Source: Marinobacter iranensis (lineage in GTDB: Bacteria > Pseudomonadota > Gammaproteobacteria > Pseudomonadales > Oleiphilaceae). From it: a stretch of DNA of 64,000 nucleotides. How positions within the stretch are numbered: the stretch's first letter is position 1; each line of letters starts with the position of its first letter. Location of the stretch: positions 186,001 to 250,000 of the forward strand of contig NZ_JANCMW010000004.1 in NCBI RefSeq assembly GCF_029207565.1. The letters are read 5' to 3'. Under the pieces are notes generated by a model that did no database searches, was not told the DNA's origin, and saw only the letters and a list, made by a program, of their open reading frames with translations. The position numbers and the translations under genes were made by a program. Shown in pieces: positions 1 to 13,501 of the stretch.

Positions 1-21
1 TGCGACGGGGATAACAACAGA

Positions 22-1095
22 ATGTCGGGCACCAAACTAGAGAATCTGAATGTGGCGAGTCAGGAACCATTGATTACCCCTGAAGCGCTCAAGCAGGAGA
101 TGCCGCTTTCCGGCAAAGCCGCGGAAACGGTGGAAAAAGGCCGCCAGGCCATCTATGACATCATGGATGGAAAGGATCATCGCCTGTTTGTGGTGGTGGG
201 CCCCTGCTCCATTCATGACGTTGAAGCCGCCCTGGAATACGCCGCCAAGCTGAAGAAGCTGGCAGACGAAGTCAGCGACACCCTGCTCATTGTCATGCGG
301 GTTTATTTCGAGAAGCCCCGCACCACCGTGGGCTGGAAGGGGCTGATCAACGATCCGCACCTGAACGACACCTTTGATATTGAACAGGGCCTGCATATCG
401 GCCGTCGCCTGCTGCTGGATATTTCGGAGCTGGGCCTGCCCACGGCCACCGAAGCACTTGACCCCATCTCCCCGCAGTACCTCCAGGACACCATTTCCTG
501 GTCCGCCATCGGCGCGCGTACCACTGAATCCCAGACTCACCGCGAGATGAGCAGCGGTCTGTCCATGGCCATTGGCTTCAAGAACGGCACCGATGGCAGC
601 CTGGATGTCGCCGTGAATGCGATGAAATCCGTTTCCCATCCTCACAGTTTCCTGGGCATCGACCAGCAGGGCAAGGTGGCGATCATCCGTACCCGTGGCA
701 ACAACTACGGTCATGTGGTTCTGCGTGGTGGTGGTGGCAAGCCCAACTATGATTCCGTCAGCGTTGCCCTGTGCGAACAGGCACTGGAAAAGGCCAAGCT
801 GCGCCAGTCCATCATGGTGGATTGCAGCCACGCCAACTCCAGCAAGGACCCGGCCATCCAGCCACTGGTTATCCAGGACATTACCCACCAGATTGTTGAA
901 GGTAACCAGTCCATCCAGGGGCTGATGGTTGAAAGCAACCTGAACTGGGGTAACCAGTCGATCCCGGAAAACCTGGCTGATCTCAAATACGGCGTATCAG
1001 TGACTGATGCCTGCATCGACTGGGAGGCTACGGAGAAGGCACTGCACGATATGCGGGACAAACTGAAGGACGTATTGCCGAAGCGCCGCGGCTGA
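22..1095 (+). CDS. aroG: 3-deoxy-7-phosphoheptulonate (DAHP) synthase, class I
   Basis: Condenses phosphoenolpyruvate with erythrose 4-phosphate, the entry step of the shikimate pathway in the cytoplasm. The 357-residue product has the usual length of the AroF/G/H family. Visible motifs are GPCSIHD near residues 60-66, RVYFEKPRTTVGWKG near 93-107, GARTTESQTHR near 164-174, KNGTDG near 187 and DCSHANS near 269, which together line the metal and substrate site. The N-terminal 30 residues resemble the allosteric arm of feedback-inhibited isozymes, but the inhibiting amino acid cannot be told from sequence alone, so the letter G in the symbol is a convenience. The gene is convergent with cobA, 22 bp away. 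Its promoter lies outside the window. aroC and pabB, also of aromatic metabolism, lie elsewhere in the window and are not linked to it. Confidence 0.95.
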   Translation: MSGTKLENLNVASQEPLITPEALKQEMPLSGKAAETVEKGRQAIYDIMDGKDHRLFVVVGPCSIHDVEAALEYAAKLKKLADEVSDTLLIVMRVYFEKPRTTVGWKGLINDPHLNDTFDIEQGLHIGRRLLLDISELGLPTATEALDPISPQYLQDTISWSAIGARTTESQTHREMSSGLSMAIGFKNGTDGSLDVAVNAMKSVSHPHSFLGIDQQGKVAIIRTRGNNYGHVVLRGGGGKPNYDSVSVALCEQALEKAKLRQSIMVDCSHANSSKDPAIQPLVIQDITHQIVEGNQSIQGLMVESNLNWGNQSIPENLADLKYGVSVTDACIDWEATEKALHDMRDKLKDVLPKRRG

Positions 1096-1117
1096 TAGAA
1101 GTCCGGAGGCTGATTTC

Positions 1118-3318
<2,201 letters not shown>

Positions 3319-4662
3319 TCAGTTTTGCGGGTAACGCTTGCGGGGGCTGTTGCGATTCCACTCATCCAGTCGCTCCCGCTTTTCGGCGAGTTTGATCTCC
3401 AGGCCACGATTGACGGGCTGGTAATACCGGCGCTGATGAATGGATTCCGGCAGGTAGGACTCCCCCGCGGCAAAGGCCTCGGGCTCATCGTGGGCGTAAC
3501 GGTATTCATCGCCGTGGCCCATGGATTTCAGCAACTTGGTAGGCGCATTGCGAAGATGCACCGGCACTTCGTAGTCGGGGTCGTTGCGGATATCGGCCAT
3601 GCACTTGTTGAAGGCGTTATAGACCGCGTTGCTTTTCGGCGCCAGTGCCAGGTAGGTCACTGCCTGGGCAAGGGCCAGCTCGCCTTCCGGGGAGCCCAAC
3701 CGCTCCTGGGCCTCCCAGGCATCCATGGAAATCTGCAGCGCACGGGGGTCGGCATTACCTATATCCTCGCTGGCAATCCTGGCCAACCGACGGGCCACAT
3801 AAAGTGGATCGCAGCCGCCATCGAGCATCCGGCACAGCCAGTACAGGGAGCCATCGGGATCCGAACCCCGCACAGACTTGTGCAACGCCGATATCTGGTC
3901 ATAGAAAACGTCACCGCCCTTGTCGAACCGCCTCAGGCTCGTTTGCAGCACCTGTTCCAGGTGGTCGCGGGTGATTCTCGCACTACCTTCGTCATCCGGC
4001 TCGGCAAGGTCCGTTGCAACCTCGAGGATATTCAGTGCCCGCCTGGCATCTCCACCCGAGGCCGATGCCATCAGCTCAAGGACTGGGCGCTCCACTGAAA
4101 AACGCCCTGCCAATCCCTCGGGAGAGGCCAGCGACCGGTCCAGCAACTCCAGGATGTCGTCATCCGATAGATTCTTGAGCACATAAACCCGGGTGCGGGA
4201 CAACAATGCGCTATTGAGTTCGAAGGAGGGATTTTCGGTGGTGGCTCCCACAAAGATGAAAGTGCCGTCTTCTATGTGTGGGAGGAAGGCATCCTGCTGG
4301 CTTTTGTTGAAACGGTGAACCTCGTCCACGAACAGCAGGGTGTCTCGGCCTTCGCTACGCTTGCGCTCCTTGGCCCGCTCCACAATGGCGCGAATGTCCT
4401 TCACGCCGCTCAGAACGGCCGAGACGGTCTCGAAACTCAGATCACTGAGGTTGGCCAGCAGGCGGGCAAAGGTGGTCTTGCCGACGCCCGGAGGCCCCCA
4501 GAGGATCATGGAATGGAGCTGTCCCTGCTCCACCGCCCGGCGCAGGGGTTTGCCCTCGCCCACCAAGTGGGCCTGGCCAACGTATTCGTCAAGGGTTGCC
4601 GGGCGCATTCGCGCTGCCAGTGGCCGGAAACCCTGCTGTTCAGGGAACAGGCTGTCCTGCAT
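3319..4662 (-). CDS. rarA: replication-associated recombination protein A (MgsA/RarA AAA+ ATPase)
   Basis: AAA+ ATPase of the RarA/MgsA/WRNIP1 family that acts at stalled replication forks together with SSB and RecA. The 447-residue product has Walker [11 protein letters not shown] at 55-64, Walker [12 protein letters not shown] at about 110-120 and the sensor-1 stretch [11 protein letters not shown] near 141. The C-terminal half carries the helical oligomerisation region, including [14 protein letters not shown]. Its start codon overlaps the lolA stop (TGATG), so the two are translationally coupled. The order ftsK-lolA-rarA-serS is a conserved gammaproteobacterial arrangement. The crcB gene I recall between rarA and serS in Pseudomonas is absent here. 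Confidence 0.96.
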   Translation of the reverse strand: MQDSLFPEQQGFRPLAARMRPATLDEYVGQAHLVGEGKPLRRAVEQGQLHSMILWGPPGVGKTTFARLLANLSDLSFETVSAVLSGVKDIRAIVERAKERKRSEGRDTLLFVDEVHRFNKSQQDAFLPHIEDGTFIFVGATTENPSFELNSALLSRTRVYVLKNLSDDDILELLDRSLASPEGLAGRFSVERPVLELMASASGGDARRALNILEVATDLAEPDDEGSARITRDHLEQVLQTSLRRFDKGGDVFYDQISALHKSVRGSDPDGSLYWLCRMLDGGCDPLYVARRLARIASEDIGNADPRALQISMDAWEAQERLGSPEGELALAQAVTYLALAPKSNAVYNAFNKCMADIRNDPDYEVPVHLRNAPTKLLKSMGHGDEYRYAHDEPEAFAAGESYLPESIHQRRYYQPVNRGLEIKLAEKRERLDEWNRNSPRKRYPQN

Positions 4663-5321
4663 CAGGCCCCGTCCCGGATCACATCCACGCTGTCTGGGTA
4701 TTCCAGGGTGAACGCGCTGTCTTTTACCGGAGCGTTCAGGCGAATATCCTCGAAGCTCAGGACGCTGAGCTGGGCCAGTGAATCCCGCATGCGCATTTCC
4801 TGGAGCTCGCCGTTGTAGAACGTAAGCCTCAGCGAAACAAACAGGGAGTCCTCGTTTCTGGGCTCAAGGGTGAATTCACGCGTGTTCTCGCCCAGGGAGC
4901 GCGAGGTCACATGGTAGGTTTCATCCAGATTGTCCACTTCGCCACTGAGCAGTAGAGCCGGCGTTGTCGATACCCGTTCATCCAGGTTGTGTATCGTTAC
5001 CTGTTCCAGGTCTGGATCGTAAACCTGCACCGTTTCGCCGTTGCTCACAACGAACTGTGAATGGGGCTCGCGGGTTTCCCAGTAGAACAATCCCGGGCGC
5101 TTGGCTTTCAGTGACCCCCGGCTTTCCTGGACACGGTTGCCGTTTTCATTAACGACAATCTGGATAAAATCGGACTGAAAGGATTCGTAGCTTTCAAGCA
5201 TTGACGCAAGCTCGGCTGCCGCCTCCCCTCCCGACTTTTCCGCAGACGCCGGCGTCATGAATGCCATCAGTGCCGTAAATCCGGCGACTAACCACCGGGC
5301 CTTTCCTGAATCTGTCATCAA
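4662..5321 (-). CDS. lolA: outer-membrane lipoprotein carrier protein LolA
   Basis: Periplasmic chaperone that takes lipoproteins from the LolCDE transporter in the inner membrane to LolB in the outer membrane. The 219-residue product starts with a signal peptide (hydrophobic [12 protein letters not shown], small residues up to about 27). The mature part has the family's [17 protein letters not shown] helix and the [20 protein letters not shown] strands of the open beta barrel. Two adjacent ATG codons are possible starts, and a GAGGAG ribosome site lies 9-12 nt upstream. It lies 24 bp after ftsK and is coupled to rarA. Confidence 0.94.
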   Translation of the reverse strand: MMTDSGKARWLVAGFTALMAFMTPASAEKSGGEAAAELASMLESYESFQSDFIQIVVNENGNRVQESRGSLKAKRPGLFYWETREPHSQFVVSNGETVQVYDPDLEQVTIHNLDERVSTTPALLLSGEVDNLDETYHVTSRSLGENTREFTLEPRNEDSLFVSLRLTFYNGELQEMRMRDSLAQLSVLSFEDIRLNAPVKDSAFTLEYPDSVDVIRDGA

Positions 5322-5345
5322 CCTGTACTCCTCGTTTCTCGGTGG

Positions 5346-7916
5346 TTAGTCTCTTGGTGGCGGTGGCGCCAGCACTTCCCTGGCACCATTGTGGCCCGCG
5401 GCGCTAACCACACCGGATGCTTCCATGGCCTCTACCAGGTTTGCCGCCCGGTTATAGCCGATCTTGAATTTCCGCTGCACGGATGAAATGGAGACCCGTC
5501 TACCCTCGGTGACGAAGGCAACGGCCTCATCGAACAGGGCGTCCCCCTCGCTGTCTCCCCCACCATCACTCAGGTTTGGCACGCCAGGCAGGCTCTCGCC
5601 TTCAGCCCCGGTAAGCACATCGTCCAGGTAGACGGGCTCGCCACGGGCCTTCCAGGCATTGACCACCCGGTGTACTTCGTCATCGTCCACGAAGGCACCA
5701 TGCACCCGGACCGGCAGCCCGGAACCGGGCGGCAGGTAGAGCATGTCACCATGCCCCAGCAACTGCTCGGCCCCGCCCTGGTCAAGCACAGTACGGGAAT
5801 CAATCTTGGAGGACACCTGGAACGACATCCGTGTGGGGATGTTGGCCTTGATCAAGCCGGTGATAACGTCAACCGAGGGCCGCTGGGTTGCCAGGATCAG
5901 ATGGATACCTGCAGCACGGGCCTTCTGAGCAATCCGCGCAATCAGCTCTTCCACTTTTTTGCCGACAATCATCATCATGTCGGCGAATTCGTCGATCACC
6001 ACCACGATAAACGGCAGCGTTTCCAGTTCCGGCCGTTCCTGCTCGTCGTCAGCCAGGTACTCGTCCGGTTTCCAGGTCGGGTCCAGCAAGGGTTCACCCG
6101 CAGCAGCCGCATCCTTTACTTTACGGTTGTAGCCGGCAAGGTTACGCACGCCCAGGCTCGCCAGCAGCCGGTACCGACGTTCCATCTCGGCCACACACCA
6201 GCGCAGGGCGTTGGCCGCGTCTTTCATGTCGGTAACCACGGGCGCCAACAGGTGCGGAATACCATCGTAGATGCTCAATTCCAGCATCTTGGGGTCCACC
6301 ATGATGAAGCGGACCTCTTCGGGCGTAGCTTTCAACAACATACTCAGGATCATGGCATTCACGCCCACCGACTTACCGGAACCAGTGGTACCGGCCACCA
6401 GCAGGTGGGGCATTTTGGCCAGGTTGGCCACCATCGGGTTACCGCCGATGTCATTGCCCAGTGCCAGTGTCAGCGCCGATGATGATTCCTGAAAGACCCG
6501 GGCGTTCAGTACTTCACTGAGCCGGACCATTTCCCGTTCTTCGTTCGGTATTTCAATGCCGACGACGGACTTGCCGGGAATCACTTCAACCACACGCACA
6601 CTGAGAACCGCCAGTGAGCGGGCCAGATCCTTGGCCAGATTGGAGATCTTGCTGACCTTGACGCCGGGCGCGGGCTTTATTTCGAAACGCGTGATCACCG
6701 GGCCCGGGTTGACCTCGACCACTTCGACAGAAACCCCGAAATCCGCCAGTTTCTCTTCCAGCAGTCGCGACATATGCTGAAGCGACTCCTCGGAATACCC
6801 CCTTTCCTTGTGCTCTTCAGGGGGATCCAGCAGGGAGATGGGAGGAATGGTGCTTTCAATATCCTCCAGCAACGAGGCCTGCTTGTTGTTCACGCCCCTG
6901 GAGGTAGCGGACTGGTCCTCGCGTTTGAACGGAGAAATCTTCAGGGATTTTCCGGCAGGCTTCCCTGCGCCCTTTTGGGGGCCTTTTGGCTGAGGCGCGC
7001 TGTCATCGCGGGAACTGAAACTCTCCAGGCGCGCAGGTTCGGTATCTTCACCGGGGACAATACCTTCCAGGCCGGGCTCACGTCTTTCAGGACGCGGGGC
7101 GGGCTCCTTGACCTTTTGCTTACGCGGCCCAAGACCAAGCAGGCGCCGCCACCAGGAAACACGGCTTGCCGTTCCAGTAGCGACCCTGTCCCTCACCACC
7201 GGCGGTTCCGGTTTTTTTTTCTGGGGCTCGGGTGCAACAGGATTCGTTGCCGCAGGTTTGGGAGCTGTCTTGCCGGAGGAGGAAAACAGGTTCTTTATAC
7301 CGGTGCCGATACGGAGGGTCAGGTTCCCAACCTGGTCCATCAGCCAGAACCAGGACAACCCGAGACTGACGGTCAGGGCAAACAGGAAGATGGCGATCAG
7401 CAACAGGGTCGTGGCGGGCAGGTTAAAGAAACGGACCATTGCCTCCGAGACCGCGGAACCCAACACCCCACCGGACGTTACACCAAGCCCGAACACCGAA
7501 TAGAGTGACAACAGGCTGGTCGCCGAGAGAAGGATCAGCAGGAAGCCACCAAACCGCAGCAGAAACAGCGGCATGTGCATATCAATGGGATCGTTCCGGC
7601 GGCGAATCAGCATCAATGCGTAGCCGGCAATCATTACCGGAAACAGGAAGGCCACATGCCCGAAAAAGTCCCTAAGCAGGCTGGCAAGCCAGGCGCCGGT
7701 GCGCCCGGCGTAGTTCTGGACACTGGTCTCGTGACCGATGCTGGCCCAGCCCGGGTCCGACGGGCTGAAGGTGACCAGCGCCATGCCCAGATAGATGCAC
7801 AGCGCAATCATCGCGATCACCGCACCTTCCCGGGCCCCCTGGGCCAGAAAACGACGGAACCTCACCTGCTTGTCGGTCAGTTCCCCTGATTTTTTCGCTT
7901 TTGCGCTCTCAGCCAT
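5346..7916 (-). CDS. ftsK: DNA translocase FtsK
   Basis: Septum-anchored DNA pump that clears the chromosome terminus and activates XerCD at dif. The 856-residue product has several N-terminal membrane segments (about residues 30-200, for example [19 protein letters not shown] and [17 protein letters not shown]). A short Pro/Lys-rich linker of about 150 residues follows, much shorter than in E. coli FtsK. Then come the FtsK/SpoIIIE motor with Walker [14 protein letters not shown] and Walker [14 protein letters not shown], and the C-terminal gamma winged-helix domain ([24 protein letters not shown] cut into its two helices) that reads KOPS sequences. The start lies 6 bp after the metZ stop, so it may be co-transcribed with the purF-metZ run. 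Confidence 0.97.
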   Translation of the reverse strand: MAESAKAKKSGELTDKQVRFRRFLAQGAREGAVIAMIALCIYLGMALVTFSPSDPGWASIGHETSVQNYAGRTGAWLASLLRDFFGHVAFLFPVMIAGYALMLIRRRNDPIDMHMPLFLLRFGGFLLILLSATSLLSLYSVFGLGVTSGGVLGSAVSEAMVRFFNLPATTLLLIAIFLFALTVSLGLSWFWLMDQVGNLTLRIGTGIKNLFSSSGKTAPKPAATNPVAPEPQKKKPEPPVVRDRVATGTASRVSWWRRLLGLGPRKQKVKEPAPRPERREPGLEGIVPGEDTEPARLESFSSRDDSAPQPKGPQKGAGKPAGKSLKISPFKREDQSATSRGVNNKQASLLEDIESTIPPISLLDPPEEHKERGYSEESLQHMSRLLEEKLADFGVSVEVVEVNPGPVITRFEIKPAPGVKVSKISNLAKDLARSLAVLSVRVVEVIPGKSVVGIEIPNEEREMVRLSEVLNARVFQESSSALTLALGNDIGGNPMVANLAKMPHLLVAGTTGSGKSVGVNAMILSMLLKATPEEVRFIMVDPKMLELSIYDGIPHLLAPVVTDMKDAANALRWCVAEMERRYRLLASLGVRNLAGYNRKVKDAAAAGEPLLDPTWKPDEYLADDEQERPELETLPFIVVVIDEFADMMMIVGKKVEELIARIAQKARAAGIHLILATQRPSVDVITGLIKANIPTRMSFQVSSKIDSRTVLDQGGAEQLLGHGDMLYLPPGSGLPVRVHGAFVDDDEVHRVVNAWKARGEPVYLDDVLTGAEGESLPGVPNLSDGGGDSEGDALFDEAVAFVTEGRRVSISSVQRKFKIGYNRAANLVEAMEASGVVSAAGHNGAREVLAPPPPRD

Positions 7917-7922
7917 GAATGC

Positions 7923-9164
7923 TCAGACAGTTCCCTGACGGTAATTTTCAAGAGCCTCAAACCCGCGTTGCAGATCGGTCTTGAGGTCCTCAACTGCTTC
8001 AATACCTACCGAGATCCGTACCAGATTTTCGGTAATACCCGCCTGCTCCTTGTCTTCCGGAGACAGGCGACCGTGCGTGGTGGTGGCCGGATGGGTAATG
8101 GTGGTTTTGACGTCACCAAGATTGGCGGTGATGGAAATCATCCGCGTTGCGTCAATAAACGCCCAGGCCTGCTCCCTTCCCCCCTTGACGGTAAAGGAAA
8201 GCACACCGCCGAACCCGCTCTGCTGCCGCTTCGCCAGGCCATGCTGCGGATGGTCGGGTAAGCCGGCATAGAATACCCGATCCACGGCGCCCTGCCCTTC
8301 CAGCCATTTCGCCAACTCTAACGCATTGTCACAGTGAGCGCGCATACGGATTGGTAAGGTTTCCAGACCCTTGAGGAACACCCAGGCATTAAATGGGCTC
8401 ATGGTAGGCCCGGCAGAGCGGAGAAAGCCATAGACCTCCTCCATCAGATTATTCGGGCCAACCACAACGCCGCCAACACAGCGGCCCTGGCCATCCAGGT
8501 ACTTGGTGGCCGAATGGATAATGATGTCGGCGCCATGCTCGAACGGGCGCTGCAGAACCGGGGTGCAGAAACAGTTGTCCACCACAAAGAAGGCGTCATT
8601 GGCCCGGGACAGCTCGGCAAGAGCGCCCATATCCGCCACTTCGCACAACGGGTTGGACGGCGTTTCAATAAAGATCATCCGGGTTTCCGGCCTCACGGCC
8701 CTACGCCACTGCTCCATATCCGTGAGCCCCACAAAGGTGGTTTCCACGCCGAATTTGGCCAGATACTTCTGGAACAACACGTTGGTGGTGCCAAACACGC
8801 CCCGCGAACAGATCACGTGGTCGCCGGCTTTCAGCAGTGCCATGCAGGTCGCCAGGATGGCTGCCATGCCCGAAGACGTGGCCACCGCCCGCTCACCGCC
8901 CTCCATCGCCGCTATGCGGGCTTCGAACGCCTGCACCGTCGGGTTGGTGAAGCGGGAATAGATATTGCCAGGCTCCTCACCACCAAACCGGGCCGCAGCC
9001 TGGGCGGCACTGCCGTAGACGAAGCTGGAGGTGGGGAAAATCGCGTCGCTGTGTTCCAGTTGGCCGGTCCGGATCTGGCCGGCACGGACCGCGAGAGTGT
9101 CCACAGACATGCCCTCAAGATCCGACTCGGGGATCAGGACGTGCTCTTCGCGGCGATAGGTCAT
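7923..9164 (-). CDS. metZ: O-succinylhomoserine sulfhydrylase
   Basis: PLP-dependent Cys/Met-metabolism enzyme that makes homocysteine directly from O-succinylhomoserine and sulfide, bypassing cystathionine. The 413-residue product has the fold-type-I motif SATKYLDGQGR (Schiff-base lysine near residue 219), the TSSGMAAI turn near 97 and IFIETPSNPLCEVAD near 165. The position directly after purF matches the purF-metZ pair of Pseudomonas, which supports MetZ over cystathionine gamma-synthase. It lies 30 bp after purF and 6 bp before ftsK. Confidence 0.93.
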   Translation of the reverse strand: MTYRREEHVLIPESDLEGMSVDTLAVRAGQIRTGQLEHSDAIFPTSSFVYGSAAQAAARFGGEEPGNIYSRFTNPTVQAFEARIAAMEGGERAVATSSGMAAILATCMALLKAGDHVICSRGVFGTTNVLFQKYLAKFGVETTFVGLTDMEQWRRAVRPETRMIFIETPSNPLCEVADMGALAELSRANDAFFVVDNCFCTPVLQRPFEHGADIIIHSATKYLDGQGRCVGGVVVGPNNLMEEVYGFLRSAGPTMSPFNAWVFLKGLETLPIRMRAHCDNALELAKWLEGQGAVDRVFYAGLPDHPQHGLAKRQQSGFGGVLSFTVKGGREQAWAFIDATRMISITANLGDVKTTITHPATTTHGRLSPEDKEQAGITENLVRISVGIEAVEDLKTDLQRGFEALENYRQGTV

Positions 9165-9194
9165 GACAAACTCCTGTTTACAGCCATGGTTTGG

Positions 9195-10724
9195 TCAGTC
9201 TTCATCGTTATACAGATCAATAATACCGTTATCGGAAGAATCCCCGGAACCGGCCTCGGCCTGGAAGCGATTTTCATCGTTACGGGCGGCTTCCAGCTTG
9301 TTGAGATACGCAGCATCCACATCACCGGTAATGTAGTTTCCGGTAAATACCGAGCATTCCCAACCCTCGATCTCCGGGTTAACATCGTTTACGCAGGTAA
9401 TCAGGTCATCAAGATCCTGATACAGCAGCCAGTCGGCACCAATCAGTTCGCCAATTTCCTCAACACTGCGGTCATGGGCGATGAGTTCATTCACCGATGG
9501 CATATCAATGCCATAAACATTGGGATAGCGAACAGGAGGCGCCGCAGAGGCAAAGTACACCTTGCGGGCACCGGCATCCCGGGCCATCTGGACGATTTCC
9601 TTGCAGGTAGTGCCCCGCACAATGGAATCGTCCACCAGCATCACGTTCTTACCCCGGAACTCAAGGTCAATGGGGTTCAGCTTTTGGCGCACAGATTTCT
9701 TGCGCATTTTCTGGCCAGGCATGATAAAGGTTCGACCGATATAACGGTTCTTGATGAAACCCTCTCGAAACTTCACTCCCAACCGGTGCGCCATCTGCAT
9801 TGCAGAGGTACGGCTGGTGTCGGGAATGGGCATCACTACGTCGATATCATGGTCCGGACGCTCACGCATCACCTTCTCTGCCAGCGTCTCCCCCATTCTG
9901 AGACGCGCCTTGTAAACCGATACCTTGTCGATGATGGAGTCCGGCCGTGCGAAATACACATGCTCGAACACACAGGGATAGAGATGGGGCGCCTCGGCAC
10001 ACTGCTGGGTATACAAAGTGCCATCGGTTTCAATGTAAACAGCCTCGCCCGGAGCTATGTCCCTTACCAGCTTGAAGCCCGCAGCACTCAGGGCCACGCT
10101 CTCGGAGGCAATCATGTACTCCTCCCCTTCCTCGGTTTTGCGCACCCCATAACAGGCAGGGCGAATACCGTTGGGGTCCCGGAAGCCGACAATGCCATAA
10201 CCGGTAATCATTGCAATAACCGCGTAGGCGCCCCGGCAGCGCTTGTGTACTGCACGTACCGCGGCAAAGATCTCTTCCTTGGTCGGGTCCAGTTTGCCCA
10301 ACTTCTGCAGTTCGTGGGCAAACACGTTCAGCAGTACTTCCGAGTCCGAGTTGGTGTTGATGTGGCGGAGATCGGTGCGAAACAGGTCCCGGCTGAGATC
10401 GTCGGCATTGGTCAGGTTACCGTTGTGAGCCAGGGTAATACCGTAGGGGCTGTTGACATAGAACGGCTGCGCCTCGGCGGAACTGGAACTGCCCGCCGTG
10501 GGATAACGGACATGCCCGATGCCCACATTGCCCACCAGCCGGCGCATATGACGGGTACGGAACACATCCCGCACCAGCCCGTTGTCCTTGCGCAGATAAA
10601 AGCGCTCATCCTGAAAGGTAACAATTCCCGCTGCATCCTGGCCCCGGTGCTGTAATACGGTCAGCGCGTCGTAAAGCGACTGATTCACGTTGGAAGTACT
10701 GACTATGCCGACAATGCCACACAT
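9195..10724 (-). CDS. purF: amidophosphoribosyltransferase
   Basis: First committed step of purine synthesis: transfers the glutamine amide to PRPP to give phosphoribosylamine. The 509-residue product starts MCGIVGI, so Cys2 becomes the N-terminal nucleophile of the glutaminase domain after Met removal. The PRPP-binding loop [13 protein letters not shown] lies near residue 365 in the phosphoribosyltransferase domain. The C-terminus ends in an acidic tail. It follows cvpA by 35 bp; the cvpA-purF pair is conserved widely in proteobacteria. No PurR-type operator was recognised. Confidence 0.97.
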   Translation of the reverse strand: MCGIVGIVSTSNVNQSLYDALTVLQHRGQDAAGIVTFQDERFYLRKDNGLVRDVFRTRHMRRLVGNVGIGHVRYPTAGSSSSAEAQPFYVNSPYGITLAHNGNLTNADDLSRDLFRTDLRHINTNSDSEVLLNVFAHELQKLGKLDPTKEEIFAAVRAVHKRCRGAYAVIAMITGYGIVGFRDPNGIRPACYGVRKTEEGEEYMIASESVALSAAGFKLVRDIAPGEAVYIETDGTLYTQQCAEAPHLYPCVFEHVYFARPDSIIDKVSVYKARLRMGETLAEKVMRERPDHDIDVVMPIPDTSRTSAMQMAHRLGVKFREGFIKNRYIGRTFIMPGQKMRKKSVRQKLNPIDLEFRGKNVMLVDDSIVRGTTCKEIVQMARDAGARKVYFASAAPPVRYPNVYGIDMPSVNELIAHDRSVEEIGELIGADWLLYQDLDDLITCVNDVNPEIEGWECSVFTGNYITGDVDAAYLNKLEAARNDENRFQAEAGSGDSSDNGIIDLYNDED

Positions 10725-10759
10725 GGATACGGTAATCTCCGAAGCGTTAATACTGAATG

Positions 10760-11329
10760 TTAGCGGGACGCGGAAGCAGGTTCCACGTTATCTTCCTGCT
10801 GAGAACCGGAGGGGTCATCCTTCTCCCCGCCCGCCGGCCCGAGAAAGCGGGCAAATTCGTCTCCAAGGGTTCTTCTTGACCAGTCCTCCACCACGGCCAG
10901 ACGGTCAATCATCACAGATGTGCGCCACCAGGTATCTTCTGCCAGCGGCGTGTAGCGCGTAAACGCAATTCCGACAATCACCACGACCACCCCACGCAAC
11001 AGGCCAAAGCCCATACCGAGCACCCTGTCGGTGGCGGACAGGCCTGTGGCCCGAACCAGGTGGCCGATCATGTTATTGATGATGGCCCCGACAATCAGGG
11101 TGCCAAAGAACAGGATGGCAAACGCCGCTACAAGGCGTACCAGAGGCGTTTCAACGGTGCCCTCAAGGAGAGACTGCATCTGGGGATGGAACGTCCGGGC
11201 AAGGATAAACGCACCTACCCAGGTAATCAGCGACAGCGCTTCTTTAATAAAGCCGCGCTTCAGACTGATAAGGGTGGAAACAGTTATCAGGGCAATGATG
11301 ACCCAGTCGATCCAGATCAGCGCATCCAT
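10760..11329 (-). CDS. cvpA: CvpA family inner-membrane protein
   Basis: Small membrane protein historically linked to colicin V production and more recently to envelope homeostasis; its molecular role is not settled. The 189-residue product has four predicted membrane helices (about residues 8-25, 28-48, 64-88 and 100-125), including the conserved start [20 protein letters not shown] split over helix 1 and its loop. The C-terminal 40 residues are hydrophilic. It sits immediately before purF, as in most gammaproteobacteria, and about 95 bp after the SPOR protein gene. Confidence 0.92.
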   Translation of the reverse strand: MDALIWIDWVIIALITVSTLISLKRGFIKEALSLITWVGAFILARTFHPQMQSLLEGTVETPLVRLVAAFAILFFGTLIVGAIINNMIGHLVRATGLSATDRVLGMGFGLLRGVVVVIVGIAFTRYTPLAEDTWWRTSVMIDRLAVVEDWSRRTLGDEFARFLGPAGGEKDDPSGSQQEDNVEPASASR

Positions 11330-11424
11330 GGAAATCCCGGTGGAAATAAGGAAGCGCGAATTCTATCAGGAAACGTCACCCGACCAAACCGCCCATTGCT
11401 TATAAGTGACGGGTGAAACCGGTG

Positions 11425-12063
11425 CTATTTATCACCGGAGGTGACCAGGCTGTTAAGTCCAAAGGCTTTGTCGAGCACCTGCTTCGCCCTTTCCGCTTCT
11501 GCCTTTTCGGCGAATGGCCCGCTGAACACCCGGGTAAGTTCGGTATCGCCTCGGGTGACTTGCTGCAGGTGGGAGTTGTAGCCTTTGTCACGAACCTTGT
11601 CACGCAGGCGCCTGGCATTGTCACCACTACCGAAACTGCCCAATTGAACAACCCACGCGCCTTCCAGGGAGCGGGTGTACTCCACCGAGTCCTCTTCCGC
11701 AACGGCCTCTTCGGGTTCCGGCGATGTGGCAGGGGGTGGATCTGGCTGACTTTGAGGCTCTTCAGACACCTCGGTAACAGGCGCGGGCCCGGTACCCACT
11801 ATATCTGTATCTGGTACCGGCTCATCCATGGACGGCTGGGGCGCCTGCTCACCAGATGCCTCGTTTTCCTCAAGCCGGTAGGCAGGGGCATCCGACAGCT
11901 CGGGCTCCGGCGCATCAACTTCCGGGAACGGTGGCTCCTCGGGGATATTGATGGTGGTGGATTCACGCTCGGAATGTGGCTCGTCGAACATCATCGGTAC
12001 AAAGATAACGGCAAGAGACACCAGCACAAGCGCCCCGATGATTCTTTGTTTCAGTCCGTCCAC
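11425..12063 (-). CDS. dedD: SPOR-domain cell-division protein (DedD-like)
   Basis: Bitopic inner-membrane protein whose SPOR domain binds denuded glycan strands at the septum. The 212-residue product has a short cytoplasmic N-terminus (MDGLKQRIIGALVL), one membrane helix at about 9-25, a long Pro/Glu-rich periplasmic linker and a C-terminal SPOR domain (about 130-210, with VQLGSFGSGDNARRLRDKV and FSGPFAEKAEAERAK). Location between folC and cvpA matches dedD in E. coli and the SPOR gene in Pseudomonas. Confidence 0.88.
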   Translation of the reverse strand: MDGLKQRIIGALVLVSLAVIFVPMMFDEPHSERESTTINIPEEPPFPEVDAPEPELSDAPAYRLEENEASGEQAPQPSMDEPVPDTDIVGTGPAPVTEVSEEPQSQPDPPPATSPEPEEAVAEEDSVEYTRSLEGAWVVQLGSFGSGDNARRLRDKVRDKGYNSHLQQVTRGDTELTRVFSGPFAEKAEAERAKQVLDKAFGLNSLVTSGDK

Positions 12064-12175
12064 GTTAGGTTGTCCCCTGTTTGTTTCTGACTCGCCATGA
12101 TTGACTGTTTTCTGTGCCCGATACTAACCGCCCCCTGCGGAGAACTCAAAGCTTCGGGGCGGGAATGAAGGATAT

Positions 12176-13501
12176 TTAAGACATGTCTTTTCCCAATTCG
12201 ACCCTGGCGGCTGCCACCGTGTAGAAGGACCCGAAAACCACCACCCGATCGTGCGGACCGGCCCCTCCAACCGCTTTGTGGAGCGCCTCGGCGACCGAAG
12301 AAGAAATGCTTGCCACAGGCTGCCGGAGTGCGCCCCCTATTCGGTCGGCCAGTTCATGGCACGTCAAACCCCGGGCAACATCAAGCCCGGCCAGATGCCA
12401 CTCGTCCACGACGGGCGCCATGGCGCCAGCCACACCCTCTACGTCCTTGTCGGCCAGGGCGGCGTAAACGGCGATAACCCGCCCAGCCGCATCTCCCTGA
12501 CAGCTAAGTCGTGCAGCAAGCCATCTGGCGGCATGGGGGTTGTGGCCAACGTCCACCACGACCAGGGGTGCCGAACGCAAAACCTCGTAACGACCCGGCA
12601 GTGTGAGCCCGGCAATGACCTGCTCAATGACCGGAAGCTCCAACTCGGGCTCCAATTGCCTTATTGCAACAATTGCTGCGGCCAGGCTGTGGCTGGGCAG
12701 ACCGGTATCGGGAATAAAAACCCGGTCGCCGTAACGAGCCTGCTCCAGCCAGACACCGCCTACCGGCTCGTCAAACGCATCCGAAGGAACCAGGTGATAG
12801 GACTCCCCCGGCCGTTCAAGCTGCACCTTCTGGGCCGCCACCTGCTGCAGCACAGACGCAGGCGGATCAATATCGGCGTAAACGGCGGGAATGCCCGGGC
12901 GCAGGATGCCGGCCTTCTCAAAACCGATCACCTCCCGGTTGTCTCCCAGGAAGGACACATGATCGATATCGACCGACGTGATGATGACAAGGTCCGGATC
13001 CAGTACATTGACCGCGTCCAGGCGCCCGCCAAGACCGACCTCCAGCACCCAGTTGTCCACACCTGCTTCCTGGAACAAAACAAACGCGGCAAGGGTACCG
13101 AATTCAAAGTAGGTTAGCGTGGTATCTTTTCGTGCAACTTCCACCTGCTCAAAAGCGCGAACCAGCTGCTCGTCGCTGGCATCCACGCCGTTAATACGAA
13201 CCCGTTCGTTATAGACCTGCAGATGCGGCGAGGTATAGGCCCCGGTGGACCGCCCCGTCCTGATCAGCAGCTTTTCGATGGCAGCGACAGCGCTGCCCTT
13301 GCCATTGGTGCCGGCAACCGTAATGATCCGGGCACCGGGATTACGGCGAAACAGGCGACGCAAGACCAGCAGCACACGGTCGAGGCCCAGGTCGATTTCA
13401 GACGGATGAATGGATTCGAGGTAGCCAAGCCACTGCTCAAGGGTGGCTCCGGCGCCCGGCACTGGAACATGCCGGGCGCCAGGATTATTCTGCGGGGGCA
13501 T
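12176..13501 (-). CDS. folC: bifunctional folylpolyglutamate / dihydrofolate synthase
   Basis: Adds glutamate to dihydropteroate and then further glutamates to tetrahydrofolates. From the chosen ATG ([14 protein letters not shown]) the product is 441 residues, the usual length. An upstream in-frame start would add 33 residues lying inside accD and rich in Arg/Ser/Pro, which look non-coding. The Mur-ligase P-loop VAGTNGKGS lies at 62-70, and the omega-loop region [15 protein letters not shown] at about 92-106. The start overlaps the accD stop by 17 bp; accD-folC-SPOR-cvpA-purF is a conserved order. Confidence 0.94.
   Translation of the reverse strand: MPPQNNPGARHVPVPGAGATLEQWLGYLESIHPSEIDLGLDRVLLVLRRLFRRNPGARIITVAGTNGKGSAVAAIEKLLIRTGRSTGAYTSPHLQVYNERVRINGVDASDEQLVRAFEQVEVARKDTTLTYFEFGTLAAFVLFQEAGVDNWVLEVGLGGRLDAVNVLDPDLVIITSVDIDHVSFLGDNREVIGFEKAGILRPGIPAVYADIDPPASVLQQVAAQKVQLERPGESYHLVPSDAFDEPVGGVWLEQARYGDRVFIPDTGLPSHSLAAAIVAIRQLEPELELPVIEQVIAGLTLPGRYEVLRSAPLVVVDVGHNPHAARWLAARLSCQGDAAGRVIAVYAALADKDVEGVAGAMAPVVDEWHLAGLDVARGLTCHELADRIGGALRQPVASISSSVAEALHKAVGGAGPHDRVVVFGSFYTVAAARVELGKDMS

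Noticed and set aside
37..888. Long open frame antisense to the DAHP synthase gene
   Set aside because: High-GC coding DNA produces long opposite-strand frames; the product is His/Gln/Gly-rich with no family resemblance and the plus-strand gene is unambiguous. The same holds for many long antisense frames under serS, ftsK, leuC, fimV, hrpA and fadD.
8514..10655. 713-codon plus-strand frame opposite metZ and purF
   Set aside because: It mirrors the third-position bias of two certain genes and crosses their boundary; no motif or ribosome site supports it.
12085..12175. CCGCCCC/GGGGCGG stem between folC and the SPOR gene as a terminator
   Set aside because: Loop of about 20 nt and no T-tract; the gene order suggests read-through.
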